A stretch of 64,000 bases of DNA from Woeseiaceae bacterium (GCA_024640365.1 JAHEFE010000118.1:48510-112509); one strand, 5' to 3'; shown: positions 19,996 to 29,692, counted from the first letter of the stretch. Notes: generated from the letters alone by a model not told the origin. Program-made: numbers and translations.

Positions 19996-20769
19996 CTACA
20001 GAATGCCACCCGCCAATCCGATTGCCACCACGACCAGCAATATTGAAACCAGCCACTGAACAAATCGAATCGTCATTTTTTGCAGCAAGCGCTTGCCAAT
20101 AAACGCGCCACTAAACGCGCATAGCGTCACGACCAGAACCAGTGACCAGTCTATGACCTCGCGGGAAGCAGCCGCATCCCAGCCATAAATGCTAATTCGA
20201 GTCACGTCGACCATGACGGCAATAATCACGCCCGTGGCAATGAATTGTTCTTTACTGAGTCCCGCTTTTATAAGAAACATGCTGCGCAATGCGCCCTGGT
20301 TGCCACTTAGGCCACCGAAAAAACCGCTTATTAGTCCGCCAAGTGGCAAAAATTTATTGCTCAGTGAAATTGTCGAAAATGACTTGGCGAGTTCTACGTA
20401 AACAAACGCCAGGATCACCAGTCCAATGACCAGCTTAACCGGCAACACCTGATGTAACTGCCCAAACAAACGATACTCAAATAGCGCACCCATAACCGTC
20501 AAACTCTGCAAGGCCAAGGCACCGAAAAACGCTGCAACTACGGCCGGTACACCAAAACGCAATACGACTCCCCTGTCGGCCTCCAGACCGATCAGACCCA
20601 GTTTGAAAATGTTATTTGCCAAATGCACGACAGCCGTAATACCAATCGCGATATCAATGGGGAAAAACATCGCCACAACCGGCATTAGCAACGTACCCAG
20701 ACCGAAACCTGAAAAAAGGGTAAGTCCCGATGCAAGAAACGCGACCAAGGCGATAACCAACATCTCCAT
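19996..20769 (-). CDS. TauE/SafE family sulfite/organosulfonate exporter-like permease
   Basis: 257-residue permease with about eight hydrophobic helices. The start at ATG 20769 is chosen since it lies two bases beyond the GNAT stop and opens the first helix directly; a longer frame adds 76 residues of unlikely composition. The family repeat is seen as SGLTLFSGFGLGTLLMP near the N-terminus and GGLISGFFGGLSGNQGALRS mid-protein. TauE/SafE proteins move sulfite, sulfoacetate or other small anions outward; the substrate is unknown here. It sits in a four-gene minus-strand group. Confidence 0.88.
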   Translation of the reverse strand: MEMLVIALVAFLASGLTLFSGFGLGTLLMPVVAMFFPIDIAIGITAVVHLANNIFKLGLIGLEADRGVVLRFGVPAVVAAFFGALALQSLTVMGALFEYRLFGQLHQVLPVKLVIGLVILAFVYVELAKSFSTISLSNKFLPLGGLISGFFGGLSGNQGALRSMFLIKAGLSKEQFIATGVIIAVMVDVTRISIYGWDAAASREVIDWSLVLVVTLCAFSGAFIGKRLLQKMTIRFVQWLVSILLVVVAIGLAGGIL

Positions 20770-20771
20770 AG

Positions 20772-21326
20772 TTAAGCGCTCGCTGTAATCGGCATAGCGA
20801 CCACCAAATCCCGCTGCAGGTCGCTGCCTAATTGAAAAGTTTGACGACCTACAACATTGAATCCACTCTTTTGATAGAACGCGATGGCTCGCGAATTTTG
20901 CTCCCACACGCCCAACCATAAATAGTCCGCAGCTCCGCGCAGCGCTCTTGCTTTGAGGTCCGCCAGCAAGTTCTGAGCAATACCCTTTCCGAGCCAACCA
21001 GCCAGCACGTAGATGCGACGTAATTCAAGCGGCCGTTTAGCCGGGACGTGGGTAGTCGCCGCTCCCCATACGAGTTGCGCGAAAGCAATAAGCTCGCCAC
21101 CGCACTCGCAAAGAATGAACTCCTTCGCGGGGTCAGCAAACTCTGATTCTATTGCCCGTAACGAGAGGTGCTGCCGGCAATATAGCTCCATATCTTGCGG
21201 CGTGTTATGGGCCGCGTAGGTATCACGAAATGTTCGCTCAGCAAGTGCCGCCAATGCTGCCAGATCGGGTTTTTGCGCTCGTCTTATCGCGGCAACACCG
21301 GCCGCTGCATTACGATCAACGTCCAA
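20772..21326 (-). CDS. GNAT family N-acetyltransferase
   Basis: GNAT acetyltransferase. The domain begins at AAIRRAQKPDLAALAAL. The acetyl-CoA-binding core is LRRIYVLAGWLGKGIAQNLL, with a C-terminal GVWEQNSRAIAFYQKSGF typical of the family. The start is uncertain. A TTG at 21326 gives 184 residues and an 11-bp overlap with the upstream gene; an ATG at 21422 would overlap it by 107 bp and add an unusual tail. Acceptor unknown (small amine or protein). Its stop lies next to the TauE/SafE start. Confidence 0.82.
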   Translation of the reverse strand: MDVDRNAAAGVAAIRRAQKPDLAALAALAERTFRDTYAAHNTPQDMELYCRQHLSLRAIESEFADPAKEFILCECGGELIAFAQLVWGAATTHVPAKRPLELRRIYVLAGWLGKGIAQNLLADLKARALRGAADYLWLGVWEQNSRAIAFYQKSGFNVVGRQTFQLGSDLQRDLVVAMPITASA

Positions 21327-21912
21327 CTTCGAGCTCGCGGAAAAACTGGCAGAATAAATTGACGGGCATCGGTCGGTCACCTTGTCGGCTAGCTGACAAT
21401 GACGCAATGACTTCCTTGGCATAGCCCTCCAGCATTGTCGGTGCGACCTCTATACGTAAATCGTGTTGCTCCAGCTTCCCCGATGCAGCGTACTCAAAAC
21501 AACGAGTAACTCGGCTCACAGCGAGATCCAACGCATACCCTTCAGGAACTAAAAGCGCATCGATTTCGCGAGAGGCGATAGCGACGGCTAATTGCTGGTC
21601 GTTCTGATAATTTACATTTCTGTGGTAAGGCCATATGTCGAGCATGCAGTAATCGGCACAAGGCAGTGATTTCTGAAAGGTGAAAAATGAAGGATAGGAG
21701 GTAGTGCTTATGTCGCGTTCTCGACAGCGATCATAAAAAGCCGTCACGTAAGCCATGATCAGCGTTGTCGCGCCAAGACCTTCAAGGCCCGTCGGCGTCA
21801 GCAAAGCAACTCTTGTCGCAGAATGAAACCCGGAAAAAAACTCTTCGTGCAATTCAGCAACACCATGCCGGGTCAATTTAAAGTCACTTCCCCTGAGCCC
21901 GGAACTGTGCAT
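21316..21912 (-). CDS. Conserved-looking protein of unknown function
   Basis: 198 residues, family not recognised. It is soluble, with an alternating helix/strand pattern. Notable segments are LLTPTGLEGLGATTLIMAYV, a Tyr/His-rich DYCMLDIWPYHRNV and a C-terminal FCQFFRELEVGR. There is no signal peptide or membrane segment. The internal repeats of Ala-Val-Ala-Ile and Leu-Leu-Val-Pro strands recall a Rossmann or periplasmic-binding-like fold, but this is a weak impression. It is the first gene of the group with GNAT, TauE/SafE and the 67-residue membrane protein, so it may share their role. Confidence 0.7.
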   Translation of the reverse strand: MHSSGLRGSDFKLTRHGVAELHEEFFSGFHSATRVALLTPTGLEGLGATTLIMAYVTAFYDRCRERDISTTSYPSFFTFQKSLPCADYCMLDIWPYHRNVNYQNDQQLAVAIASREIDALLVPEGYALDLAVSRVTRCFEYAASGKLEQHDLRIEVAPTMLEGYAKEVIASLSASRQGDRPMPVNLFCQFFRELEVGR

Positions 21913-21941
21913 TTTCTTAATCCATTTGACCCATACAATCG

Positions 21942-22574
21942 TTAGGTAGCCAGTAAACCGCTTTGTGCAATTCCATCGAAAATAAACTGGACCGCCAACG
22001 CGGTCAGGACAACGCCGAAAACACGACTAATGACATGAATACCGGTCAGGCCCAATAATTTCTGCAACTGACTCGCCGCCAGCAACGAAATAAAGGTCAA
22101 CAGCAGGATCGCCAGTAAGGACCCAAACACAATTAGCTGATCGATATACTGGCCCTCGGCGTCTGCCATCAACAGAATCGCAGCGCCGATAGCACCAGGA
22201 CCAGCAATCAGAGGCGTCGCTAACGGAAAAACAGCAATGTCCTGACGCGTCTGCGCTTCCTCTTCTTCATCGGCAGTAGTCGAGGTCGCGCCTGATTCCC
22301 GGGCGAAGACCATCTCAATACCAATCAGAAGCAGCAATATGCCGCCGGCTGTGCGTAGAGCTGCCAGTGATATACCGAAACTGGTTAACAGGGCTTTACC
22401 CAGAAACGCAAAGAGCGTCAAAACCACAGCCGCAATAAGAATTCCGCGTAGCGCAATTGAAAAACGTTGCGCGGGCGTATCTTTGGCCGTCAGCGCAGCA
22501 AACATTGCTGCGACATCGATCGGCCCGATAGTCGCAAAAAATGTCGCCAACGCTACGCTTGCAGTTTCCAGCAT
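21942..22574 (-). CDS. MarC family integral membrane protein
   Basis: 210-residue inner-membrane protein with six hydrophobic helices in two related halves. The halves open ATFFATIGPIDVAAMFAALT and FPLATPLIAGPGAIGAAILL, the doubled Gly-Pro motif of the MarC/NAAT family. An acidic cytoplasmic loop (DEEEEAQTRQ) separates them. The MarC name came from the mar locus but a role in multidrug resistance was not upheld; some archaeal relatives transport amino acids. Start ATG 22574. Substrate unknown. Confidence 0.9.
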   Translation of the reverse strand: MLETASVALATFFATIGPIDVAAMFAALTAKDTPAQRFSIALRGILIAAVVLTLFAFLGKALLTSFGISLAALRTAGGILLLLIGIEMVFARESGATSTTADEEEEAQTRQDIAVFPLATPLIAGPGAIGAAILLMADAEGQYIDQLIVFGSLLAILLLTFISLLAASQLQKLLGLTGIHVISRVFGVVLTALAVQFIFDGIAQSGLLAT

Positions 22575-22728
22575 TTTTTAAAGCCTGTAGTCCATAGTGA
22601 AATAGTAAAAAATCAAAATCGAGAATAGGGTGTTCTTTCCGTCACTTCAAGCGCGACCGCTATGCCCTGCTGGGTCCGTGTTTGCCATCAATCAATGGCG
22701 CGCAATTCAAGTCGCTGCGTTTGCTGTT

Positions 22729-23226
22729 CTACTTGGCCGCCTTCTGTTCGCGGATTCGGTCGACAAATTCGTTCGCCAGTTCATTGGGTATCGGTATTGT
22801 GAGGTTATATTGCGTTATCAGCCACATGCCATCCTGTTTTGCGAGAACGCCACTACCGCGACAGTCTCCGAGACCAGAATTCTCGAGTGTTTCGTCAAAC
22901 CAGGCAGTGTTGCCATCGGCTGATAGTGTAATCCAACGCTTTTTGGCAACGTAGGTCCAACCTCGGCCTTTTGCAAAAACAGGTGCTGCAAACGCTTTGA
23001 ACTGCTCAATATTCCAGCGTTCAGTTGCATCGGTACCGAGGAAAATAGCGCTGCTGGCGTAAAAACCGAAGTAACGCTCGTAATCCGCCTTGGCGGCAGC
23101 GTCATGCAACCCGTTTAGCACGGCCGCAACAGCCGCCTCCTCATCAGTGTGACTCGCAGCACAAACAGCGCCTGTCATCGTGATCGAAATAATTGTGGCG
23201 CAAACCCATTTGATCCTGTGATTCAT
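22729..23226 (-). CDS. Exported SnoaL/NTF2-like protein (DUF4440 type)
   Basis: 165-residue secreted protein. The start at ATG 23226 is chosen over an upstream TTG; GGGGAC lies eight bases before it. Signal peptide about residues 1-24, ending GAVCAAS. The mature part has the cone-shaped SnoaL/NTF2 pattern: an N-terminal helix EAAVAAVLNGLHDAAAKADYERYFGFY, then strands ATERWNIEQFKAF and TAWFDETLEN. Family members range from isomerases to binding proteins; no catalytic residues can be assigned. Periplasmic. Confidence 0.83.
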   Translation of the reverse strand: MNHRIKWVCATIISITMTGAVCAASHTDEEAAVAAVLNGLHDAAAKADYERYFGFYASSAIFLGTDATERWNIEQFKAFAAPVFAKGRGWTYVAKKRWITLSADGNTAWFDETLENSGLGDCRGSGVLAKQDGMWLITQYNLTIPIPNELANEFVDRIREQKAAK

Positions 23227-23281
23227 AACTCCCGTCCCCAATAGATGTGACCGCGTTCGAAACTAACCGAACTAAAAAAAA

Positions 23282-23308
23282 GCCCCCGAGAGCATTACTC
23301 TCGAGGGC
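23282..23308 (-). terminator. Rho-independent terminator of the aldolase gene
   Basis: GCCCCCGAGAG-CATTA-CTCTCGAGGGC: 11-bp arms with one mismatch. It is flanked by eight A on the left (T-run on the minus strand) and five T on the right (23311-23315), so it can act in both directions. It lies 22 bp beyond the aldolase stop. Confidence 0.88.
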
Positions 23309-23329
23309 ACTTTTTATACCAACTGTAAA

Positions 23330-24223
23330 TTAGGTATTCGATGCAGCAAAAATAGCCGCAATAGATGAATCCAGCATTGCGTTAAATTTTTCGTCTGTTT
23401 GTTTTACTGATAACCCTTCGGATAGCGCCCGCGAGAAGCTCGCGACCATGCCATTTTGACGGGATAGACGATCATTCGCTTCTTCGCGGGAGTAGCCGCC
23501 GGACAAGGCAACAACTCGAGCAACGTTAGCGTGTGCTACGCAGGGAGCGTACAGATTATCTTTCTCGGGCAGAGTAAGTTTCAGCATGACGATCTGCTCA
23601 GCCGACAATGCGTTAAGCTCAGCCATGATTGCGGCCAGCAACAAATCCTCTGCTTGAGCTTTGTCGGGGCAATGAATATCCACTTCGGGCTCAATAATCG
23701 GTACCAAACCTGCAGCAATGATTTGCTTGCCAACTTCAAATTGCTGCTTCACAACAGCTTTTATACCGGCAGCACTGGCCTTCTTGATAACTGAGCGCAT
23801 TTTGGTGCCAAAAATTCCAGCCGCTTTTGCTTTCGCCAACAGCTTGTCGAGATCAGGCATCGGCTTCATGACCTGCACACCATCCGCTTCGTCAGCCAAG
23901 CCCTTGTCCACTTTCAAAAAAGGCACGACATTTTTGACGTCCCACAAATAACTGGCAGTCGATTTTCCTTTGACCTGGCGATCCATGGTGTTCTCAAACA
24001 GAATTGCGCCGAGAATGCGGTCACCCTTGAAAGCTGGCGACGTCATGATGCGAGTGCGCATCTGATGCACAACGGTGTACATCTCGTCGTCGTTTGACCA
24101 GGCGTCAGGCGTTACACCATACAAGCCAAGTGCTTTGGGTGTGCTGCCGCCACTTTGATCAAGGGCCGCGATGAATCCGGGTACGTTTTTTACTTTCTCA
24201 AGTTGTTGGTCGAAGCTGCTCAC
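23330..24223 (-). CDS. Class I fructose-bisphosphate aldolase
   Basis: 297-residue metal-independent aldolase that splits fructose 1,6-bisphosphate into DHAP and glyceraldehyde 3-phosphate in glycolysis and gluconeogenesis. It matches the short bacterial class I type: [18 protein letters not shown] at the N-terminus, IIEPEVDIH for the active-site Glu residues, and the Schiff-base Lys in VMLKLTLPE. The start is GTG 24223 with AGGCGAG upstream. A promoter-like pair lies at 24268-24297 and a strong terminator follows, so it is monocistronic. Confidence 0.94.
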   Translation of the reverse strand: MSSFDQQLEKVKNVPGFIAALDQSGGSTPKALGLYGVTPDAWSNDDEMYTVVHQMRTRIMTSPAFKGDRILGAILFENTMDRQVKGKSTASYLWDVKNVVPFLKVDKGLADEADGVQVMKPMPDLDKLLAKAKAAGIFGTKMRSVIKKASAAGIKAVVKQQFEVGKQIIAAGLVPIIEPEVDIHCPDKAQAEDLLLAAIMAELNALSAEQIVMLKLTLPEKDNLYAPCVAHANVARVVALSGGYSREEANDRLSRQNGMVASFSRALSEGLSVKQTDEKFNAMLDSSIAAIFAASNT

Positions 24224-24267
24224 TATGATTCTCGCCTGAATGTGGTGACTGGGGAAATGAAACTGTA

Positions 24268-24297
24268 ATTGTACAGCAATGGCCCTTGGCTACCCAA
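24268..24297 (-). promoter_or_regulatory. Candidate aldolase promoter with overlapping inverted repeat
   Basis: On the minus strand TTGGGT (24297-24292), an 18-bp spacer and TACAAT (24273-24268) form a reasonable sigma70 match, 45 bp before the GTG start. CCTTGG-CTAC-CCAAGG (24284-24299) overlaps the -35 and could be an operator. Confidence 0.4.
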
Positions 24298-24410
24298 GGA
24301 ATCGGCCTAATTTGTGTTTCCGAAGCCCTAGGCGCAAAGGCCAGCTACAAAGTCCTGCACCACACCCATCATAGGACGCAGTGCGGATCTGGGTAGCAAC
24401 GGTGGTCTAA

Positions 24411-25454
24411 TCAGGAGCCCGCGTCGACGCTCTTCAGAAATTTAATGACCCCCTCGACATAAGTCTCCTGATCGTCATACATCGACATATGGCTGCCTGT
24501 TGGGCAATACAAATACTGCCCTTTCGGGAATTGACCTGCCATCCACTCCATATGCTTGGGGTCCATCGTGTCATATTGCGCACCGATCACGAGCGTGGGT
24601 ACCGTAATGCGGGAAAGGTCGGCTGTGCGATCCCACAATTCGAGCGTGCCACTCGCGCCTAGTTCGCTCGGACCTTGCATGGGAATGTAGACGTTCTGAT
24701 TTATCTTCCCCATTCCACGATTTGCCGGATCCGGCCATTCCGCAAGCGGCATGCGCAGCACGTGATATATGTAGTGGTTCTCCATTAGCAATCTCATGTA
24801 CTCGGGATTGCCATAATCTTTGGCCGCTTCATACCCTTTGATTTTATTGAGTATCTTCGGATCCATGGACGGCATCAGGACATTAGTTGCGTATTCGTTA
24901 TAAGCAGGAATACTCGCCATCATGTTGGAAATTATGAGGCCCTTCAGATTTTCCTGGTGGGCAAGTGCATATTCAATCGCAAGAATGCCGCCCCAAGAAT
25001 GACCTAGCAGGTAAAAGTTGCTGGCATCAAGTCCAAGAGCAACCCGTACTTGCTCGACCTCATCCACAAATCTCGGAATGTTCCACAGGGTCGGATCATC
25101 TGGCTGATCAGAGTTAGCGGAGCCTAATTGGTCATAGTAGTAATATTCGATTCCTGCTCCCGGGAAATAGGAATCGAATGCTTCAAAATACTCGTGAGTT
25201 GCCCCTGGGCCACCGTGCAACAACAGGACCTTGATGGTCGGATTATTACCAACCCTCTTGGTCCAAACGTTAAACGTGCCGCTGGGCGTCGTAATGGGTA
25301 TCAGTCTGGCGCCGCCACCAAGAATGTCGCTGCGTCCGCTGTTATCAAAATAATCTATCTTGGTTACGGGTGCTGCGACCGGCTCTGGGACAGGTGCCTT
25401 AGTACAACCCTGGATCAACAATCCAACAATCAACAAGGACAGTATCTTGTTCAT
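24411..25454 (-). CDS. Proline iminopeptidase-type peptidase, lipoprotein
   Basis: 347-residue alpha/beta hydrolase of peptidase family S33. The N-terminus MNKILSLLIVGLLIQGC carries a lipobox, so the enzyme should be lipid-anchored after Cys17. The HGGPG oxyanion motif is near residue 80, GHSWGG is the nucleophile elbow, the acid is near GAQYDTMDP and the His in GSHMSMYD. Family members remove N-terminal proline or other residues from peptides. A lipoprotein form implies action in the periplasm or outside the cell. Monocistronic. Confidence 0.9.
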   Translation of the reverse strand: MNKILSLLIVGLLIQGCTKAPVPEPVAAPVTKIDYFDNSGRSDILGGGARLIPITTPSGTFNVWTKRVGNNPTIKVLLLHGGPGATHEYFEAFDSYFPGAGIEYYYYDQLGSANSDQPDDPTLWNIPRFVDEVEQVRVALGLDASNFYLLGHSWGGILAIEYALAHQENLKGLIISNMMASIPAYNEYATNVLMPSMDPKILNKIKGYEAAKDYGNPEYMRLLMENHYIYHVLRMPLAEWPDPANRGMGKINQNVYIPMQGPSELGASGTLELWDRTADLSRITVPTLVIGAQYDTMDPKHMEWMAGQFPKGQYLYCPTGSHMSMYDDQETYVEGVIKFLKSVDAGS

Positions 25455-25620
25455 TACAAACTTCCTCCACTAACAGGTGCGGGGCGCAACGACTTGTCAG
25501 TCGCCAGTGACAGAATTGATAGTGGCTGAGATTAGGCAACGCGAGCCATCGTTGCAACATTTCGTTGCCAACGGTCCACTCACGCCAATACGGACTGGCG
25601 GGCTCCAGCTAATTAATAAC

Positions 25621-26352
25621 CTAGCGGCTCGAAAGCTCAATAATCCGGCTTGCCAATGCTTCCATATCACCCGCATGGCGGTCACGCATGACTGGATCGT
25701 CCGCCGTTATATTCATGGCCCGCAGTGTCTTACGTACAACATGGCCTTGATCCGCATGGACATCAAAATCGATGATATTCAGACAACAGGTAGCCTGATC
25801 GACTATGCCAAATGCCTGCAATCCCATACCCGTCGCCCAGCCAATCACCGCTGCATTGGTGCCGCCGTGAGCGAACACCGCCAGGTTTTGCCAATCAGGA
25901 TCAAGCAGCAGCTTATCCATGGCATCGCTGATACGAGCGTAAAAATCAGAATAACGCTCGCCGCCCATGAATCGACTTCCCTCATCCACGGCTCGCCAAT
26001 GGCTGTACGCCACGTCGCTAAGTAAATCGATCTCTGCGTTGACCGATCCTTGCAATGCACGAATTTCATGCAGCGCCGGCACAACCTCGAGCTCATAGCG
26101 ACGCTCGCCGAGCACGCTTTTTGCTGTTTGCATCGTGCGCCGCAATCCGGAACAAACGACTTTATCCACTGCGACGTCATGAAACAGGCCGCGCATGGCA
26201 AGCGCCTGTGCTTGACCACGCTCATTAAGGTGCACGAGATCGGGATCTGGAACAACATTTCCTTCATCGTCCACATAATCGACAGCGCCGTGTCGAAAAA
26301 GGTATAGCCGGCGACGGTGCGACCCGTCGAGGGAGACTCTTTTTGTATTCAT
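25621..26352 (-). CDS. Histidine phosphatase (phosphoglycerate mutase-like) family
   Basis: 243-residue member of the histidine phosphatase superfamily. The phosphohistidine motif is LFRHGAVDY near residue 20, the arginine block is VCSGLRRTMQTA and the second catalytic His is in VFAHGGTNAAVIG. The insert between them is short, as in SixA/CobC-like enzymes. Substrates in this family include phospho-sugars, nucleotides and phosphoproteins; none can be chosen here. Start ATG 26352. Divergent from the TVP38 gene with a 155-bp spacer. Confidence 0.88.
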   Translation of the reverse strand: MNTKRVSLDGSHRRRLYLFRHGAVDYVDDEGNVVPDPDLVHLNERGQAQALAMRGLFHDVAVDKVVCSGLRRTMQTAKSVLGERRYELEVVPALHEIRALQGSVNAEIDLLSDVAYSHWRAVDEGSRFMGGERYSDFYARISDAMDKLLLDPDWQNLAVFAHGGTNAAVIGWATGMGLQAFGIVDQATCCLNIIDFDVHADQGHVVRKTLRAMNITADDPVMRDRHAGDMEALASRIIELSSR

Positions 26353-26507
26353 CCGCCTATTTTGCCACTAATGCAGTTCGCGCGGTCAGTTTTGAAGAAA
26401 ATTTCGCAATCTGGACTCGGAGTTGCCGTATTTCACTGCTACGCTAAGGCTTCGCGAATTGGGAGCCATCGAATCACCGCGGTACTTGGCCAATCAGGAA
26501 TCCTATA

Positions 26508-27206
26508 TTGAATAATAAGCGCCGCCTGCTGCTTTTTGCTTTCGCATTGCTGTTACTGGCAACGCTGGCCTATTGGCTACCTGTCGCCGAGAGCCTGTTG
26601 GCCTTCCTCCAGTGGATCAATCAATACCGCGGCTTCGCCTGGCTACTCTTTATTTTGCTCTACATCACAGCCACGGTGTTAATGGTGCCCGGCACAATCC
26701 TGACAGTTTCTGCCGGGTTTGTATTTGGATTGCCAGCCGGTATTGCGCTTGTCTCAGTAGCGAGCACCCTCGCAGCCAGCGCTGCTTTTCTCGTCGGTCG
26801 CCTTATCGCTCGAGACTGGGTACGTGCGGAGCTCGGTGATCACCAGAGATTAGCCGCAATTGATCGGGCTACGACGGAGTCCGGTTGGTTAATAGTGCTC
26901 CTCATTCGCCTGTCCCCACTGTTCCCGTTCAGCGCCTCAAATTATTTACTCAGCCTTACGGGCGTATCACTGCGACATTTCTTTTTCGCCTCATGGATAG
27001 GCATGCTGCCAGGCACGATTCTTTACGTTTACCTCGGCTCCGCGGCAAACAGTTTGTTAGCGCTTGCAGATAATGGCGTACAGGCGGGGACAGCAGGCCG
27101 CGCCATGTTCGGTGTTGGGCTGATTGCAACGATAGTTGCTGCTACGCTCATCGCCCGCAAGGCCGGTTCAGTATTGCGCCGGGAACTCGAAAAACATAAT
27201 AGCTAG
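26508..27206 (+). CDS. TVP38/TMEM64 (DedA-like) membrane protein
   Basis: 232-residue inner-membrane protein with a TTG start at 26508, AGGA eight bases upstream. About six hydrophobic segments. The family core is MVPGTILTVSAGFVFGLPAGIALVS, plus the conserved RLSPLFPFSASNYLLSLTGV with Arg and Pro of the VTT/SNARE-associated domain. Relatives are linked to lipid scrambling or transport and membrane homeostasis. The stop lies 6 bp from the end of the convergent dehydrogenase gene. Confidence 0.9.
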   Translation: MNNKRRLLLFAFALLLLATLAYWLPVAESLLAFLQWINQYRGFAWLLFILLYITATVLMVPGTILTVSAGFVFGLPAGIALVSVASTLAASAAFLVGRLIARDWVRAELGDHQRLAAIDRATTESGWLIVLLIRLSPLFPFSASNYLLSLTGVSLRHFFFASWIGMLPGTILYVYLGSAANSLLALADNGVQAGTAGRAMFGVGLIATIVAATLIARKAGSVLRRELEKHNS

Positions 27207-27212
27207 GATCGC

Positions 27213-28319
27213 TTAGTAACCACGTTCAATATCAACGACGTTTAGCATCGGTTCGCCGGCAACGTAGCGCCGCAAGTTCTCAAGAACCACAATACCGTAG
27301 CGCCGCAATGAAACATCGGATGCACCTGCCATATGCGGGGTGATAATGACGTTTTTTGCCGACCATAACGGATGACCAGGTGGCAGTGGTTCAGGGTCTG
27401 TAACATCCACGCCGGCCCCTGCAATGCGTCCCTCATTGAGCGCTTTAACCAACTCATCAGTTACAACGCTTGCCCCACGCGCGACATTAATGAAAATTGC
27501 TGTCGGCTTCAGAACGGCAAAAAATTCTTTATCAAATACGGCGGTTGTTGCGGGTGTCAGCGGCAAAGCGTTAACGATTACGTCTGCGTCCTTCGCAAGA
27601 GTCAGCATTTCGTCGGAAAGTCCGACGTAATCAACGTAGTCCGGGCCGTCATGTGAACTATTACGAGTTGCCGTAACCCTCATTCCAAGCCCGGCCGCGC
27701 GTTGGGCCACGTTACTGCCGATTCCGCCAAGACCGACCACTAGCATGTTTTTGCCAGTAAGTTCCATATAGCTGCGACGGTCTATGCTGTTGTCTCCCCA
27801 CTCCTCTGCCTGACGTGCACGTTCATGCTCTGGCAAATGACGGGCAATACCGAACATCAGGCCAATAGCGTGTTCGGCAATTGCTGGAGACGATACACGC
27901 TGCATGTTGGTCAACAATATATCGCGCGACTTGAGCCCCTCTATCCCCACGCAGTTTTCAACGCCGGCAGCATAATGTTGTATCCATCGCACTTTCTTGG
28001 CTGCAGCGAGTACCCCCGCCGAGCACGAACCGATGATGACGTCCGCATCAGCGATGGCCGGGCTAGAGACATCACCGAAATCCAGAATTGTCACTTCCGC
28101 GTTGGGCGCGAGCTGTTGCACAGCTTCACGCGGCATTAATCTTCCGTAGACGACAATCTTTTGCGGCGTCTGCCAATTTTTCCGGGCACTTACTGCAGTA
28201 TCATCCGGATAGATACCAAGATCATCAAGAACACTGGCCGTATCGTCGGCCGCAAACGCGCCGGCGGACCAGCCAAAAAAACACGCGATAAGTACTACTG
28301 GCAATCGCCTGAACAACAT
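27213..28319 (-). CDS. D-2-hydroxyacid dehydrogenase with signal peptide
   Basis: 368-residue NAD(P)-dependent D-2-hydroxyacid dehydrogenase. The cofactor loop is G196-LGGIG201. The catalytic set is Arg in NVARGASV, Glu in DVTDPEPLPPGHPLW and His in IITPHMAG. Oddly, the first 24 residues (FRRLPVV, a hydrophobic core, GAFAAD) form a good export signal, so this normally cytoplasmic enzyme is probably periplasmic. A twin Arg is present but the Tat consensus is not complete. It lies 44 bp after hmgA on the same strand, possibly the last gene of that operon. The substrate may be an aromatic 2-hydroxy acid (inference). Confidence 0.88.
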   Translation of the reverse strand: MLFRRLPVVLIACFFGWSAGAFAADDTASVLDDLGIYPDDTAVSARKNWQTPQKIVVYGRLMPREAVQQLAPNAEVTILDFGDVSSPAIADADVIIGSCSAGVLAAAKKVRWIQHYAAGVENCVGIEGLKSRDILLTNMQRVSSPAIAEHAIGLMFGIARHLPEHERARQAEEWGDNSIDRRSYMELTGKNMLVVGLGGIGSNVAQRAAGLGMRVTATRNSSHDGPDYVDYVGLSDEMLTLAKDADVIVNALPLTPATTAVFDKEFFAVLKPTAIFINVARGASVVTDELVKALNEGRIAGAGVDVTDPEPLPPGHPLWSAKNVIITPHMAGASDVSLRRYGIVVLENLRRYVAGEPMLNVVDIERGY

Positions 28320-28363
28320 AAACCACTCCTAGTATGGATAGCGCAATGCACTATAAATAATAG

Positions 28364-29692
28364 CTATTCGCCAGGATAACGGCGCATCAACCCTTGCCAG
28401 CAATCAGCATAATCCGCCTGCAAAGTCGGTGACTCAAGCGCAAATCGGGTGGGTTCAATCAGGTAACGCGACTCGAACATGAATGCCATTGTATCAATAA
28501 GCTTCTGTGGTGCTTGCTCTACAGCACTCGCGATCGTGAATGCGGTTTCGTCAGGCCCATGCGGCACCATAGAATTATGCAAACTGCTGCCCCCAGGCAC
28601 GAAACCGCCACCGCTCTTGGCGTCATAGTCACCGTGAATGAGTCCCATGTACTCGGACATGACATTGCGGTGGTACCAGGCCGGTCGAAATGTATCTTCC
28701 ATAACCAGCCAGCGCGGTGGGAAAATAACGAAATCAATATTGGCTGTCCCTGCCATATCAGACGGCGATGTCAGTACAGTAAATATTGAAGGATCGGGAT
28801 GATCAAAACTGATGGACCCAATCGTATTGAAGCGGCTCAGATCATAGCGGTAAGGAGCAAGGTTTCCGTGCCATGCCACGACATCAAGTGGTGAATGATC
28901 TATTTCGGCGGCGAACATATTGCCACCAAATTTCATTACCAGCTCAAAAGCACCTTGCCTATCTTCACAAGCAGCAACCGGCGTTTCAAAATCGCGACTG
29001 TTAGCAAGACCATCGGAGCCGATTGGTCCGCGTTCCGGCAAGCGTAATTTTGCGCCGTAGTTCTCGCAGACATACCCACGAGCCGTCTCAGCCAACAAAA
29101 CAACGCGAAACTTTACGCCACGCGGAACAACCGCTATGGAACCGGGTGCTAAATCCAGCACACCGAATTCCGTATGTAAACGCAACGCCCCATCCTGCGG
29201 CACAATTAACAGCTCACCATCAGCGTCATAGAAGAACCGGTTATCCATCGAACGGTTCGCCAGATAGACATGAATGCCAATGCCGACTTGCATACTGGCA
29301 TCACCGTTGGCGGCCATTGTCACCAATCCATCGATAAAATCAGTTGGCTCGTCGGGAACATCCAGAGGGTCCCAGCGAAATTGTGTGGGTGGTGTAACCG
29401 GACCCGTGAAAGGTGCCGTGCAAAGAAACCCGTTATCAATTTCGCGGAATTGGCCTTGCACTACGGATGGCTGCATCCGATATAACCAGCTGCGAAAATT
29501 TTCTGCGCTCGGCGCTGTAAATGCAGTGCCACTCAGTTTTTCGCAGTACAAGCCCAGCGACGGGCACTGCGGTGAATTACGTCCAACCGGCAAGGCCCCG
29601 GCGACAGCCTCCGTGGCAAATTCATTAGCAAAACCGGTGAGGTATTTTAGATTCTTTTCGCCAGCCACGTACTTGCCCCCTGTAGTCTGCAC
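28364..29692 (-). CDS. hmgA: Homogentisate 1,2-dioxygenase
   Basis: 442-residue non-haem iron dioxygenase opening homogentisate to maleylacetoacetate in tyrosine and phenylalanine breakdown. Family length and signatures match: [13 protein letters not shown] at the start, [15 protein letters not shown], and the metal region [13 protein letters not shown] followed by [15 protein letters not shown] with conserved His and Glu. The start ATG abuts the stop of the fumarylacetoacetate hydrolase-family gene, showing translational coupling. No separate maleylacetoacetate isomerase gene is seen in the window. Confidence 0.97.
   Translation of the reverse strand: MQTTGGKYVAGEKNLKYLTGFANEFATEAVAGALPVGRNSPQCPSLGLYCEKLSGTAFTAPSAENFRSWLYRMQPSVVQGQFREIDNGFLCTAPFTGPVTPPTQFRWDPLDVPDEPTDFIDGLVTMAANGDASMQVGIGIHVYLANRSMDNRFFYDADGELLIVPQDGALRLHTEFGVLDLAPGSIAVVPRGVKFRVVLLAETARGYVCENYGAKLRLPERGPIGSDGLANSRDFETPVAACEDRQGAFELVMKFGGNMFAAEIDHSPLDVVAWHGNLAPYRYDLSRFNTIGSISFDHPDPSIFTVLTSPSDMAGTANIDFVIFPPRWLVMEDTFRPAWYHRNVMSEYMGLIHGDYDAKSGGGFVPGGSSLHNSMVPHGPDETAFTIASAVEQAPQKLIDTMAFMFESRYLIEPTRFALESPTLQADYADCWQGLMRRYPGE

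Noticed and set aside
25455..25620. tRNA-like stretch between the peptidase and phosphatase genes
   Set aside because: No cloverleaf or T-arm GTTCxAxxC could be built.
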